Shown: positions 21,477-33,522, counted from the first letter of the stretch. The stretch: DNA of 64,000 bases from Antedon mediterranea (GCF_964355755.1 NC_092674.1:17994501-18058500); one strand, 5' to 3'. The notes: generated from the sequence alone by a model not told the origin. A program made the numbers and translations.

Positions 21477-22197
21477 TGTTAGTGCCACTTTGACCCTTTA
21501 AGTCAAAGGTCAATAGTACAAAGAATCTTTAAAGTATCTAATTTCATCTACATCTCATATGCTAACTGAGAAACTTCATGGATAGACAAACCTTTAATAG
21601 TGGACAAAATCATCAAATTTAAGATAGCACAACGTCTTGTAAGTACCCATAGTGTTATGAGTTATAAGTTTATATTTAGTAGTTTAGTTTGAAATAGTTT
21701 GTAGGATGATAATACTTTTACATGATTTGAAATAGGCAAATATTAATGTTACTGTATCTAGTATATAGGCTACTGTTTTACATTGCTACACAACCTTGAG
21801 TGCATAGCCTGCTGTAACAACCTTGAGTGCATAGCCTGCTGTAATAAGATATACCAAGGGAATCTTTGTTTTAGATCTGTGGTCAAGTATTTGTATGCTA
21901 TCTATAGTACCACAGTATTCACATTTTATATGAAATTATATAATGCTTTGATTTAATAGTATAATTTGTAGTTTGATGTTACTATAGCTTACTACAGTAG
22001 ATAATTATAGATAGTTTATTATAAACATTTGTAGTTACACGTTTTTTATATCCTTTGTTTGTAGTCAATCGTGATACTTTATGGGATTTGGAATCTGATT
22101 ATATTGAGGAACAGAATAAACTTAAATCACGCATTGAAACCGTTGGCTTTATATTGTATGGTGTATTTTGAAGTTTGTTTAAATATTGGAGCCAACA
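21477..22197 (+). repeat. 3' LTR of BEL/Pao element
   Basis: 721 bp, the same length and, where compared, the same sequence as the 5' LTR, including the tandem 27-bp unit. It is preceded by the polypurine tract and followed by the TTGAT target duplication. Confidence 0.95.
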
Positions 22198-22269
22198 TTG
22201 ATAATACAAATTGTAACGATTCAGCGGCATCACCTACCATGTGCGATGTTACGCCCGTCAAATAGCCTC

Positions 22270-22880
22270 CGGGCCTAGAAACAGTTTTATTTGGTATGCA
22301 TGAATCAATGCTCAGAACAAACCAGCTTCTCTTACAGATGCAAAGTTCAGGTCACACAAATAAGGTTGCAGTCAAACCTACAGGCCTAGGGTTAGCTGCA
22401 GAGACAGCACAAATTTTGGCCGCAGGGTCAGCATTCAGGCCTAAAGAAAAGGTGGTTGGGCAGTGACCTTGTTGACTCAGATAAAGAAGAGGGTATGGAG
22501 GAATTATTAGAGCAATTAAATGCCAACCTCCAGCCCTCTAATGCTCATGGCCTGGCAGTATCAGAGAAGAGGCCAAGATTATAAATGAAAATTTTCACCT
22601 GATTTGAGTTTCGAAAAAAGAAAAGAAATTTGGAGAATCACAGAATTCCCACAAATTATTGTGATCTAGTTGTCTCAAGGGTAATTGCACAAACTTGGGA
22701 GAAATTACAAAATAACAGTAGAAAGAGAGATTTACAAGTGTCTACTTAACAAGATAATATAACACATATATAGCCCGGCACACTAGCCCAAAGCATGGAC
22801 CAGCTACTTAAAGGGAAACAGAATAATACAAAGCTGGATCCTAAGGCTATTGCATTGCATCTACAGTATTTTAGTTTTAG
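22270..22880 (+). pseudogene. Possible DIRS-type ORF1 relic
   Basis: Frame-broken coding traces read, across stops and frame changes, as an acidic DKEEGMEELLEQLNANLQPS stretch. Later comes TWEKLQNNSRKRDLQ and a segment ending MDQLLKGKQNNTKLDPKA. The pattern 'W.KL...R..DLQ..Q' followed by 'MD.LL' and 'LDP.A' recalls the ORF1 products of DIRS/tyrosine-recombinase retrotransposons in marine invertebrates. No recombinase or reverse transcriptase of that type is nearby. The call rests on pattern memory and is weak. A Gag of another element is the alternative. Confidence 0.3.
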
Positions 22881-23127
22881 TCAACTTACAGTGTGTGTAT
22901 ATATGCGATATAATAATAATAATAATGAATGCATAAATTATTTCATACTTTTGTTCTTATCAACTTACATCACATAGCTATAGTCTAACATTCTCATAAT
23001 ATAAAAGGAATAATTGTGATTGTGATGAACAATCTTGAGTTTAAAAAGTTATAAACACTAGACCTTCAATTTTTGACATTTTGTAAAAATAATGCATACT
23101 GTATAAAACATTAAACCATGTCATTTC

Positions 23128-26080
23128 TTAAATGTGCAATCTAAGGTTAATTATGATAAAAAGAGACAGAATTAAACTGTACAGTACATTCTGTGTAGTA
23201 GGTCGTCCTAATTGGTCATACGTCAGCACATTCGGCATGTACCACTTTGTTGACATCTTTCTTCCAGTTTGACTTTGGTTAGTATTCGGAGCATGTTCAT
23301 GTTCGCTTAACCTGCCCGTTGCTTTCAGGATGGTATGGTGAAGTTCTGGATTTTCTGATGCCACAGTAGTTTGCAAATGGTGGAATAGTTGATTTTCAAA
23401 CTCCCTGCCTTAGTCATGATGGATTCTCTATGGGAATCCAAGGTCCAGAACGTATTAATTGAACATTTTCTCTGCAGCAGTTCTGCCTGATTTGTTGGTT
23501 ATGGGGTATGCCTGTGCAAACTTGGAGAAAATCTATTAAAACAAGTTCAAAAGGTGCAGTAGAGACGATGCTACTGTGATTTTGGTAAAAACATGTGGTT
23601 TCTTGCTCTTTAGACAGGAACATACCTTAGTAATATGATTCTCTATGTCTCTTATGTGTGGCCATTGCTAGATTGAATGCATTTCTCTGTAAATTAAAGG
23701 ATAGAGGCTCTTTGGAATTACAAGTTGTGATTTTGATTCCAGTTTTCGATTCAAGATACCCTCATCAAAAGATCTTGTGTTGGGTGTCTCACCATGTCTC
23801 TCTTTATTGGTATGTTGACGATTCTTGAGTTTATACTTGATCACTCATCCGATGTCCAAATCATTGCGTTGGGCTATTTGCAAGGCTTTCTTGTCAATTG
23901 CAGGAATAGTTTGTGAGACTTCAGCTATCATTGGATCAACCCATGCTGTGTATGTATCTCCAGTTGAATACCAGCTACAGTTGCATGGGCTACATCTTGT
24001 TTAAATTCCTCAGTACATGACTTCATGTAATCCTCCACCGCCGTTGGATTTTTCCCCGTCGATACATAATGGTGAAGTTGAAGTCTGCCAACTTGCCTAC
24101 CCATTGATGACCAGTTGCATTTAGCCTTACTGAAGATTACACATAGGTTAGTGGATTGTTATCTGTGTACACCTTTTCCAGAGTGTATGTATAGGACTGC
24201 TCCAAGACCGTCCTGTGATGCGTCCATGTGAACTATATACGGCATGATTGGAGGTTGGACTAAGCATTCGATTAGGTCTTCGAGAACCTTTTGATGTCTG
24301 GTGGTCCAAACAATTGATTCCTTGGAAGTCATTTGTCCAGTTTTGTTATTCTTTCCTGTCATTCTTTATTCTGCTTCTGTTTCTGTCTCGTGCATAGGCT
24401 GACAATTAGACTCCTTGGGGACAGTAAAGAGTTCATATAGTGGTTTTGCTAATCTTGCAAAGTTCTGGATGTACTGCCTAATAATAGCCCAAAAGTTCCA
24501 AAAGTTTTCGTACATCACCCGCCGTTGCTGGTTGTTTGTCTTTTAAAGCCTCTGTTTCAACAGAATCAACCAACCTCTTCCCAAATATAATATATGTTTT
24601 TCAAATAAGTTGCATTTGTGGCACGGACAAGCCAAACCAGTTGCTTGTCGGTAATCCCCGACTGAGATACAGCATAGAATAGGCAAAATCATGTTGACAA
24701 AAAAAAAATTTAACAAATATTTTCTAAGCGAAATCTGGCTTGTTTACTAACTATGAATATAGCTAATTCAAAGAGGTGTATTTCTATTGGAGAATGATTT
24801 CAGTTGTTCTTCATCCTAACTAAACCAATGATAACGACTTTTAGTGATATAAACAACAATATTTTCGACGAACGCCGTATCCGGCGCTGTGATTGGCCAA
24901 TTATGCTTACATGGTTTTAAAGCTGCACAATGTCGTAGCTGTCAAAATTCCACCCACTTGTGCAGTGGTTCAAAAGAGGACACAACGCGAGAGCAGTGTA
25001 TACTGAGATTTTGCATGTTACAAGAGTAATATAAAAAAATGATTCCCGAATTTTATTAACATCTGATAACTAAAACAATAATAAAACCGTGTCCTCTTGT
25101 CCGTTGCTAGGGCGTTCATTCAGCCTCACTGCCCAGCAGCACATCGATAAACTTTCAACACACATTTCTCCGAAATATAATCCAGAGAGTTCCAACACAT
25201 ACATGTTTTAACATAAAATTGTAAGTAAAAGTCGGATTACAATAATTGTTTTACCATTATAAAACAGATAATTAGTTGCATAATAATATAATATTATCTC
25301 CAAATTAAATATTTGCGACACATTTGCTAGGCTTAAGTTTTATGCCATTTTGTTGTAGGCGGCGAAGTAAAACTCTTACATGTATATTGTGTTCTTTAAA
25401 AGTTCTGTTATGTACAAGGATATCATCTAAATAGATTTCACAGAAAAGAGAATCCAGAGAATTTTCCATACATCGTTGGAAAGCTGCTGGAGCGTTCATC
25501 AATCCAAATGGAATCCGGACCCATGGAGTGACAAATGCGGTGAATGGTCTGAATGGTCGGCTTGCTGCTTGAATAAATCCCTGATGATATGCTTTATCCT
25601 TGGTCCATTGTGGTAAACCACCTAAACTATTGAGGACATCTTGGACTCTATATATTGCTTGTCGGTCTGGTATAGTTTTCTTGTTGAGTTCCCGGTAATC
25701 TATACACAACCGGAGGTTACCATCCTTCTTCCGCACACAAACAACAGGTGAAGAGACCGACGATTTTGACTTTAAACTGATCCATTATGTAGACGGATGG
25801 TCAGTGTAGCCTCTATCCATCTATCAAAGGGATAATAGTCCCATTCGCGGCCTTCAATTGGATGTTATCTAAGAAACGAGAGAGGTTGGATGGCTGGAAT
25901 ATTCTGTTTGATTCAGTCTCTGGGTAGAATTGATACTTGGGCTCCTGTATCCCAGAGAGCCTTGGTTGATCCTACAGTCCATCATATATTTCTGTCTTAC
26001 CAGTCGGCTCACACAGTCATGTCGCTTGTATCTTGATAATGGAGACTGTTACTGCTACTGGTCGTCTCTGGTCAGCAACC
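23128..26080 (-). pseudogene. Ty3/Gypsy pol relic, minus strand, split by a solo LTR
   Basis: Reading right to left, degenerate pol follows in normal order. An aspartic protease trace (DTGAQVS, about 25950) comes first. Reverse transcriptase at 25740-25327 has [30 protein letters not shown] and the catalytic YLDD. After an interruption at 24619-25320 it resumes with the connection and RNase H region (a GYY.QYI.NFARL trace, MDASQDGLGAVL at about 24200). Last come integrase traces (about 23950-23130) with a C..C zinc part and a degenerate core. Many stops and frameshifts; no LTRs of its own found. It is older than the solo LTR that splits it. Confidence 0.85.
24619..25320. mobile_element. Solo LTR (702 bp) inside Gypsy RT
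   Basis: The insert begins TGGCACGG and ends GCGACA (TG...CA), and is flanked by the direct repeat catttg at 24613-24618 and 25321-25326. Removing it and one copy of catttg restores the Gypsy reverse-transcriptase sequence across a conserved KPSKC-type motif, which fixes the boundaries. There is no coding sequence. TG..CA ends, a 5-6-bp duplication and a length of 702 bp fit an LTR left by recombination between two LTRs. A CCAAT-type element (gattggccaat, about 24891) is present. It is unrelated at a glance to the BEL LTR at 14903. Confidence 0.7.
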
Positions 26081-26084
26081 TCTT

Positions 26085-26730
26085 CAAATGATACTTAACA
26101 GGGTGATCCGTCTCCAGTTTTTTAGATACCCATACGGTTTATTTCCAGATGGGAGTAACGTGATTATTCCTGACTTTTGAGAAATGACCTGATGTATCAG
26201 ATTCATTGATAGCTCTTAAAAGATGGCAACCCAGATCCTCGAAGAAGAATTTAAAAAACTCATAGCTGAAACCGTCAATACTCTGTGATTCTCTGATCTG
26301 TTAAGGGAGGTTAAAAGTTCACTATAAGTGATTGGTCCATCGATTTTAATTTTTTGTCTTTTTGATAATGTCGGTACATTAATTATTTATGGTTTTAAAA
26401 AATGTTTCAATATTTTCTTCGTCAACTGTATTGTGACTTGAAGAATAAAGGTTTTCATAAAACTCCTTGAGAATTTCATTTGTGTTTTGTAGTGTTCTAT
26501 TTCTTTCTTTTATTATTTTATTTATATTTTTATTAAATTTTTCTTTTCCGGTTAAGAAAAACTTTTCCCCTTCTTCAAACCATTTAAGTTTAGTTTTCAT
26601 CAATATTCTATCTATTTTTACTCGCTCATCTTCTCCTCCTCTTCCTCTTCTTCCATCTGGACACTATTGAGCCAACTTTCAAGTCCTACTAGTTCTTTAT
26701 GCGTCGTCTGACATGGCATTCATATACTAG
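26085..26730 (-). pseudogene. Tx1/L1-like LINE, RT N-terminal part
   Basis: Minus-strand coding traces read LKWFEEGEKFFLTGKEKFNK, then a linker ending with an EFYENLYSS motif. Next are GPITYSELLTSL, GFSYEFFKFFFEDLG and IITLLPSGNKPYGYLKNWR. The WFEEGEK block between endonuclease and RT, and the PKGNK...NWRPI-type block, are characteristic of L1/Tx1-group ORF2. Frameshifts occur near 26300 and elsewhere. The 5' part of the same element continues at 31010-32690. The gap between them is filled by the foldback element and an unidentified repeat. The RT catalytic motif is missing. Confidence 0.7.
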
Positions 26731-29700
26731 TAGTGGAGTCTGTTAGGGATATTTTGGTTCACTTTTTTCCAAAAGCATCAAATTTGGTATACAGGTTGCC
26801 CACCCTATACAAATTAAATTTTTGATGGGCGCCAAGCAAAATGACCCCTTGGGTCACCTAATTTGCATAATTTTAAATGGCGGACACTTTCGCTTAAACA
26901 GTCTATATCTCTGAAACTACTGGTCATAGAGAATTGATTTTTAGCTCAAAATGTTCACAACATAAACATTCCTATTTACTCTAATGAAGTATTTTTGAAA
27001 AAAATGACCGGAAGTACCAGTTTTAACCTTTGACCCATATTTTAAGGCATTGCCATATCTCAGTAAATAGTTGTCACAGACAGTTTATTTAAGTGTCAAA
27101 TTGTTCAGAATATATATGTTACTATTTAGTTTAATGAAACATTTTATCCAAAAATGACCGGAAGTACTCAGTTTTGCCTTTGACCGTTACGGTGTAATTA
27201 CCAACCTTTTTATGGTTAATATATTTTGATATCCATAAAACTACTTGTCATAGAGAGTTAATGTTGGTGTCAAAATGTTCAGAACATAAACATTTCTATT
27301 TACTATAATAAAGTTTTTTCTAAAATAATGACCAGAAATACCTTATTTGACCTTTGACCTGTTTTTTCAGGCAAATTGCTATATCTCATTATTGGGTTGG
27401 CGTGGAAAGTTCATTTTGGTGTCAAATTGTTCAGAATATATATGTTTCTATTCTGCTTAATAGAAGACTTTTCAAAAAAATGTCAGGAAGTATAGTTTAT
27501 TGACTTGTTAAATACATAAAATTTATAAATTTGTTCAGTTAATTGTATAGTTAACTGTATATTTATGATATTATTTTGCAACCCACTTTTGAGCACTTGT
27601 CGAAGATGGCTGCTTGCATGTGCAATTGAACAAAGTATACTGAACAAAGCTATATCTCATTATTGGGTTGGCGTGGAAAGTTCATTTTGGTGTCAGATTG
27701 TTCAGAATATATATGTTACTATTATGTTTAATAGAAGATTTTTCCAAAAAATGTCAGGAAGTACAGTTGACCTGTTACATACATAAAATTATAAATTTGT
27801 TCAAGTTAACTGTATATTTATATTATTTTGCAATCCACTTTTGAGCACTTGTCGAAGATGGCTACTTGCATGTGCAATTGAACGAAGTATACTGAATGAA
27901 GTTGAATATAGTCCTATTTGTAGTGAGTCTAGAGTAACGCAAATGAGAGTAAATTGTTTAGACAAAAAATACCCAATCTCATTCTCATCTAATCGAGTAC
28001 TTAAATGAAGTCTTCTACACATTTAGCAATAATGTTTAGGCCTACTGATGAAATCTATTCAAGTTTTGTTTTGGAAAGTTAGTGTTTCCATCACTTGTGT
28101 TTGTTTGGTTGTTACATTCAGGGTAATTTTCCTATATTGCATTTCTTCGCTGAGTATCTTTCTTTAAAGGGCCTTCAAACTGGGGTATAACCTACTAATT
28201 AAAAGGATGGACATTTTCGGGATGCACAATATAAAAACTAGACTACTGTTGCCATATCACGAACCACAACTGAAAAATATATTTTTTCCACCAGACCTAA
28301 AGTAATCCTTGGTCCGCCAAACTTGGCAGAATTCCCGAATTTTAATTTTAAAAAATTTGGCCATCATCTGGACACGATTTGGGTATTACAGTTTTGTTAC
28401 TTATGACATTACGCCTTAGTATCATCTTTTTCATTATTGCCTTTTTACTTGATTTTTGGTTGATTAGTAAATGTTAAATTGTTGTTATATTGGAATTGGT
28501 AACAACTCTTGGCTTGTGTAACATAATGTATTGATGAGCTGTTTTAACCTCATGAACAGATTTACTTTTATTACTTTCATTTCTTTTATGTACATTTTCA
28601 AAGTATTGAATGATGGCAGAAAGAATTATGCGCCTTGAGCACTCTGGAGTGGTATGTGCGCTATAAAAATCTTATTATTATTATTATTATTATTAATGAT
28701 GTGTCCTTTCTCATATCGAGTATTTGGAAAATAATGGCTTATTCAAACTTCTTTAGCAATCCTTGAACAGTCTGGTTGCTTCAGTCACCATAAGCACATG
28801 TATGGTAATTGTAATATTTTCAGTGTTCTCGTAAAGACGAAATGCCCCATCATGTTCTGAGCTTGAGTATGATATTGTTTCTTAGAAATGAGGCTAAACC
28901 TTTTTGTTGATTTTTGCACAACATTTCCATTCATAAAATTTGCATTGTTCACATAGTCAAGGACATGCAATACAGAGTTCATTTTAAGTTTGAAAAAAGG
29001 GCAATATATGAAAAAGAGGATACTAGAGCGTAACATGTCCTTAGTAACAAAACTGTTCCTATTCATCCAATCTCTTCTAGATGATTACTGTATATGGTCG
29101 ATTTCTTTTCTTTTTTTGTTGTTGAAAATCTTTGAGAACCACCAAGCTGGACGGTCCTTGGATGACTTAGGTCTGGAGGACAGAAATCTTCGGTGTCTTT
29201 TCCCCATTCAGTGGTTGTTCGTGTTATGGCAACAAAGAGAAATGTAGCAACATGAAATTGTTATGCAACAGCAAACACAAGTGACGGAAACACTAACTTT
29301 CCAAAACAAAACTTTTACTGGATTTCATCAGTAGGCCTACACATTATTGCTAAATATGTGGAAGACTTCATTTAAAAGTACTCGATTAGATGAGATTGGG
29401 TATTTTTTGTATATACAATTTTCTCATTTCTCATTTACATTACTCTAGACTCACTACAAATAGGACAATCTATTCAACTTTGTTCAGTATACTTTGTTCA
29501 ATTGCACATGCAAGCAGCCATCTTCGACAAGTGCTCAAAAGTGGGTTGCAAAATAATATCATAAATATACAGTTAACTATACAATTAACTGAACAAATTT
29601 ATAAATTTTATGTATTTAACAAGTCAATAAACTATACTTCCTGACATTTTTTTGAAAAGTCTTCTATTAAGCAGAATAGAAACATATATATTCTGAACAA

Positions 29701-30406
29701 TCTGACACCAAAATGAACTTTCCACTCCAACCTAATAATGAGATATGGCAATTTGCCTGAAAAAACAGGTCAAAGGTCAAATATGGTATTTCTGGTCATT
29801 ATTTGAGAAAAAACTTTATTATAGTAAATAGAAATGTTTATGTTCTGAACATTTTGACACCAACATTAACTCTCTATGACAAGTAGTTTTATGGATATCA
29901 AAATATATTAACCGTAACAAGGCTGGTAATTACATCGTAACGGTCAAAGGCAAAACTGAGTACTTCCGGTCATTTTTGGATAAAATGTTTCATTAAATTA
30001 AATAGTAACATATATATTCTGAACAATTTGACACTTAAATAAACTGTCTGTGACAACTATTTACTGAGATATGGCAATGCCTTAAAATATGGGTCAAAGG
30101 TTAAAACTGGTACTTCCGGTCATTTTTTTCAAAAAAACTTCATTAGAGTAAATAGGAATGTTTATGTTGTGAACATTTTGGGCTAAAAATCAACTCTCTA
30201 TGACCAGTATTTTTAGAGATATGGACTGTTTAAGCGAAAATGTCCGCCATTTTAAATTATGCAAATTAGGTGACCCAATGGGTCATTTTGCTTGGCGCCC
30301 ATCAAAAATTGAATTTGTATAGGATGGGCAACCTGTATACCAAATTTGGTGCTTTTGGAAGAAACTGAACCAAACACCCTTATTTCAGCCCTAACAGACT
30401 CCACTA
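26731..30406. mobile_element. Foldback element with arms over 1.1 kb
   Basis: The terminal sequence tagtggagtctgttaggg at 26731 is repeated inverted at the right end (30389-30406). The inverted arms extend from 26731-28110 and 29290-30406, with high similarity throughout. Each arm is itself built of four or five related units of about 150-180 bp, each carrying 'atatctc...cta', 'tgttcagaa.ata.a.' and 'aatgacc(g)gaagta'. The left arm has an extra duplicated unit of about 268 bp (27380-27648 and 27649-27901) that the right arm lacks. Flanks read TAG on both sides (or TA), so the target duplication is 2-3 bp. Long inverted arms made of internal repeats define foldback elements. No transposase is seen in the 1.2-kb centre. 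It interrupts the minus-strand LINE. Confidence 0.8.
28600..28698 (+). mobile_element. L2-like LINE 3' end fragment
   Basis: The stretch contains gcgccttgagcactctggag, then gtgcgctataaaaatc and a (TTA)n run at 28673-28694, the same terminal architecture as the L2-like LINE ending at 9011. There is no coding sequence. It sits in the central, unpaired part of the foldback element, so it was either captured or inserted there. Confidence 0.6.
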
Positions 30407-31009
30407 TAGGGTAATAGGTGAACAAAGCTATAGAGAGAAAATATTCCTACTTCAACCGGATGCAGAATTATGACGTCATAAACATGGTACCAATCGTAAA
30501 AAGTGCGATTTATAAAGTACTGCTCATCCCTTATTCGTTGTAGTATTGAGCTGGGATTTGGCATGGGTATACTACAGGGACATGACCTCAAAGCTATAGA
30601 GCCGGATTTTTTAATTTCAAACCGGATGCAGTCATATGAAGTCTCGAAGATGGTACCTTGGTGCCGAAACGATTTTCGTCGTAATACAGCCGTGTTTGGT
30701 GTCATTTCAAAGGTCTTGACTTGAAACCTATTTATGATATTGTGACGTCACTTCTGCTCCCGGAAATGGCAAAAAATCACTTTGAGATTTCATAATTTAC
30801 CGTAATTATGCCATTTCCGGTTATGTGACGTAACTTTTCGGAATATAGCCGTATTTGGTAGCGAGGTTATTGATGTGTATGTGACGTAATATCCCGTCTT
30901 ATGACGTCATTACAGCTTCTTTTGCTGTACCCCGAGTATCGCACATTCGTGCTTGTTACTTTTCGAATAAAGCTCACCAGATTTAATTTCTAGTGTGTCA
31001 ATTAGTGTG
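30407..31009. repeat. Unidentified interspersed sequence
   Basis: About 600 bp between the foldback element and the resumed LINE. It has internal echoes ('agctatagag', 'aaccggatgcag', 'atggtacc', several tgacgtca-like motifs). That suggests a repeat, but I find no matching ends. It may belong to the same insertion event as the foldback, because LINE sequence resumes at about 31010. Confidence 0.35.
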
Positions 31010-32690
31010 GAGTCACCCTTTATATTGATTGTTATTTTTTTTATTTCCAATCCTTTTTTATTTTCCATCTTTCTTTCATAGTGAATGTCTTTTATTAGGG
31101 TATTATCAAATTTCCAATATCATGGTCCAAGGTTTACCTGGTACATCGTCATTTTAATATCGACAAGTGAGTGATTTGTTCGATAACCCGGCTTTATATT
31201 ACATTCCAGTATTTTGCTATTTAATTCGGATGAGATTAGAAAATAATCAAGCCTGGCTTTCCTTTGGATTGTTTATACGCCGAACATTGGTAAGATCGAA
31301 TTCTATACAAAAATTTAATTTCTTTTCTCTGCCCTTTTGGTTGTCTTAGGAAATTTTTACAGTCTAATTTTGTCAGTTTCAATCGCCACAAACGATGTTA
31401 TGTGTATTTTCATATTCTAATATAACTTCCTTTACCAAGGAATGGTAATTTAATACACTCCCTCCTCTTTTTGAGCTCAAAACTCATTCATGGAGTTTCG
31501 AGGGGCTAGTATACATGGATGTGGTAATAATCAAGCCACTCCTAGCCTGTAAACAAAATATCATAATGACATAGGACATAATTATTAATAATAACTAATA
31601 ATGGACAAATAACATCCATGTGAATTTGTTTAATTATCTATCCAATATCTAAAATGTCTAACTCACTATTTTCACTAGATTTGGCTTTCTTTCTTTTCAA
31701 AAATTCTTTCCTAACTCGTTTTTCCCTTCTTGTTTTATGAACCTTATCATTAGGAGAATTGTCAATGATTTTATTTATTTTGCCATCTAAATGTCCAAAT
31801 TTAATAAGGAAATTAACCACATCATCTACAGTAACTGACGTGAAATAACCACAGAAGCCTTTTCTGCCTTTAATTCGTTTTCATCTGTCAACTTTTCCTT
31901 CCTAGCCTGACCTCTAGTGATGATGCATAGATGAGTCTTATTCCCCTTTCCTAATAAACTTGGAAAGTTCCTACCAAGAGTTGGTAAAATCCCTTGGTAT
32001 CGCTACAAACGCCAACCAACAAATTGTGGTCGCCATTCCAGACCTTAATATTAATGACTGCAGTAGAATAGGCTTGGACATGTTCTGCGCGATTTATTTT
32101 CTTAGTGTCATGTCAGAATCTATCAAAATTTCACAACACATCCCTTGACTAGGCCTCTACAAATGTAAGGTGTGCGTTGCTTTAAAATAGTGGCCGTCTT
32201 TGTAGACAAGAAGCCATCCTTACTACAAAAAAATCGTTCAATATGGCCTAATTTTTTGCACCGTCTACAAACAAGAGTTTGTCTAGCAGAATGTGATTTC
32301 TACAAGTTATCAGGGGGATTATTATTACCCTTCAGAAGTGCATTTTCAGTGTTGTATCCGGATTGTTTCTATTTTCATTTTTCCTATTTCTCAAAATCTA
32401 CACCTTTCCTAGCCTGAAAATAGTTCCGCAGCATTTAAGCTAGAATCAGGTTTATGTTGTTTAACCTAAATTTGTACCCCTGTGGCAAAATATCTATCAA
32501 TTGTTCTAATATAACAATTTCGACTAAATCATCTTTGCTCTTATCAGAAGGCCTAGCCCACTTTAATAAATCTTTTAATCCAACATACATTTCTCTAGAT
32601 AACGTTCTTAACTTTTCTTTTTAATTGACCTTAAATTTGCCTATTATAGGTCTCTTCAGTTATATCATACGTTTGTAAAATTGTTTTCTT
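31010..32690 (-). pseudogene. Tx1/L1-like LINE, ORF1 and endonuclease traces
   Basis: Minus-strand coding traces, right to left. First is an ORF1 region with a CCHC-like trace (CRRCKKLGHIERFF, last cysteine lost, about 32250). Next is a lysine-rich segment (REKRVRKEFLKRKKAKSSEN, about 31700). Last is the C-terminal part of an apurinic-type endonuclease (about 31420-31130) with a DY..S-type trace, followed by a 'WKFD..L..D..Y' linker (about 31100). The order ORF1-endonuclease-RT joins it to the RT part at 26085-26730. Stops and frameshifts are numerous and much of the endonuclease is deleted. Confidence 0.55.
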
Positions 32691-32699
32691 CATCTTCTC

Positions 32700-32950
32700 G
32701 TACTAAGATTTGTATAAAAGAACAGGAGAGACTTAGTGGAGTAAGGATGTAAAGAACAGGAAGGCTGACATGGTATGGTCATATACTCCGATTAAAATGA
32801 AAGACACCAGCTAAGATCGCACTCAGAGAGGCTCAGAGAAAGACCAAAAGACTGAAAACAACATGGATGGCAAACATTAAAAAAGAAAGAGAACTTTTCA
32901 CATGCAGACCTATGCACATGTTTGCTCAAAAGCAAAAGTTGAACACCCAA
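32700..32950 (+). pseudogene. LINE ORF2 C-terminal scrap
   Basis: The plus strand reads RLTWYGHILRLK, then TPAKIALREAQRKTKRLKTTW. This matches the 'R.L.W.GH..R......A...GR....TW' tail found at the end of several LINE ORF2 proteins (RTE-like and relatives). Only about 60 codons remain. Confidence 0.5.
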
Positions 32951-33345
32951 GATTAGATGATGATAATAATTTCATTATAATATATCTTGTAAAGAAATAA
33001 TGCATATTTATTTTTTATTACAATATGAATCAATAATATTTAAAACCGAGTTGAAAGTTGAGTTCTAAAAACAACTGGGGTAGTTTGTTTGTACAAATTG
33101 TTGTCATCTGTAACACTGAGGGGCCTGACTTTTCTCTTGAAATTCCTATTTTGAACAGCTGTGCACGTCGGCCACTACTAGAAAAAGAAAAAATCAACAT
33201 GGAGTATGGAGTTTCAAACTTGCAATCTCTAGATGGGAAGACAAATAGTATTTCACTCAAAACTCTCTGCGAATCTGTCAACATCTTTGAAAATAGCGAA
33301 AATAGGTTTTTAAATCTCTTGATGAAGATGAATTTAATATTACTA
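32951..33345. other. No gene recognised
   Basis: A plus-strand open frame of up to 124 codons (33058-33432) crosses this region but has no recognisable domain. It runs into the hairpin at 33346, so I do not call it a gene. Confidence 0.35.
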
Positions 33346-33382
33346 GAGGGTGAGCTCACTTCGCTCGCTCCCCCTCTAGGAA
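33346..33382. other. Imperfect palindrome, possible Helentron terminus
   Basis: Starting ctagagggtgagctcacttc and ending ccccctctag, the ends pair over about 8 bp and the centre (gagctcacttcgctcgctc) is itself nearly palindromic. The hairpin-plus-CTAG look is like the 5' hairpins of the Helentrons at 34552-34701. No partner 3' end was found. Confidence 0.4.
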
Positions 33383-33522
33383 GTGTAGACGATGGTTCTC
33401 CTTGTACGTTTTCTGTCGGTTACCATTATTGAAAATGCTTGACATTCGTAAAACTAAACTACTTTGTTTCACAGTGTTTTAGATGATTAATAACATTTTA
33501 AAGTATAGTTTTTATTGTTTGG

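Larger units (their letters stand above)
14903..22197 (+). mobile_element. Complete BEL/Pao LTR retrotransposon
   Basis: Two 721-bp LTRs (14903-15623 and 21477-22197) start TGTTAG and end CCAACA. They bracket a single 1900-residue polyprotein frame. The insertion is flanked by the 5-bp direct repeat TTGAT (14898-14902 and 22198-22202), the usual target duplication for this superfamily. A purine-rich tract (aaggggccggga, about 21465-21476) immediately precedes the 3' LTR. I could not identify a primer-binding site starting with TGG next to the 5' LTR. The two LTRs read the same wherever I compared them and the frame is unbroken, so the insertion is young and may be competent. Confidence 0.97.

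Noticed and set aside
33058-33432. 124-codon plus-strand frame
   Set aside because: No recognisable domain, and it runs through the palindrome at 33346. Likely chance.
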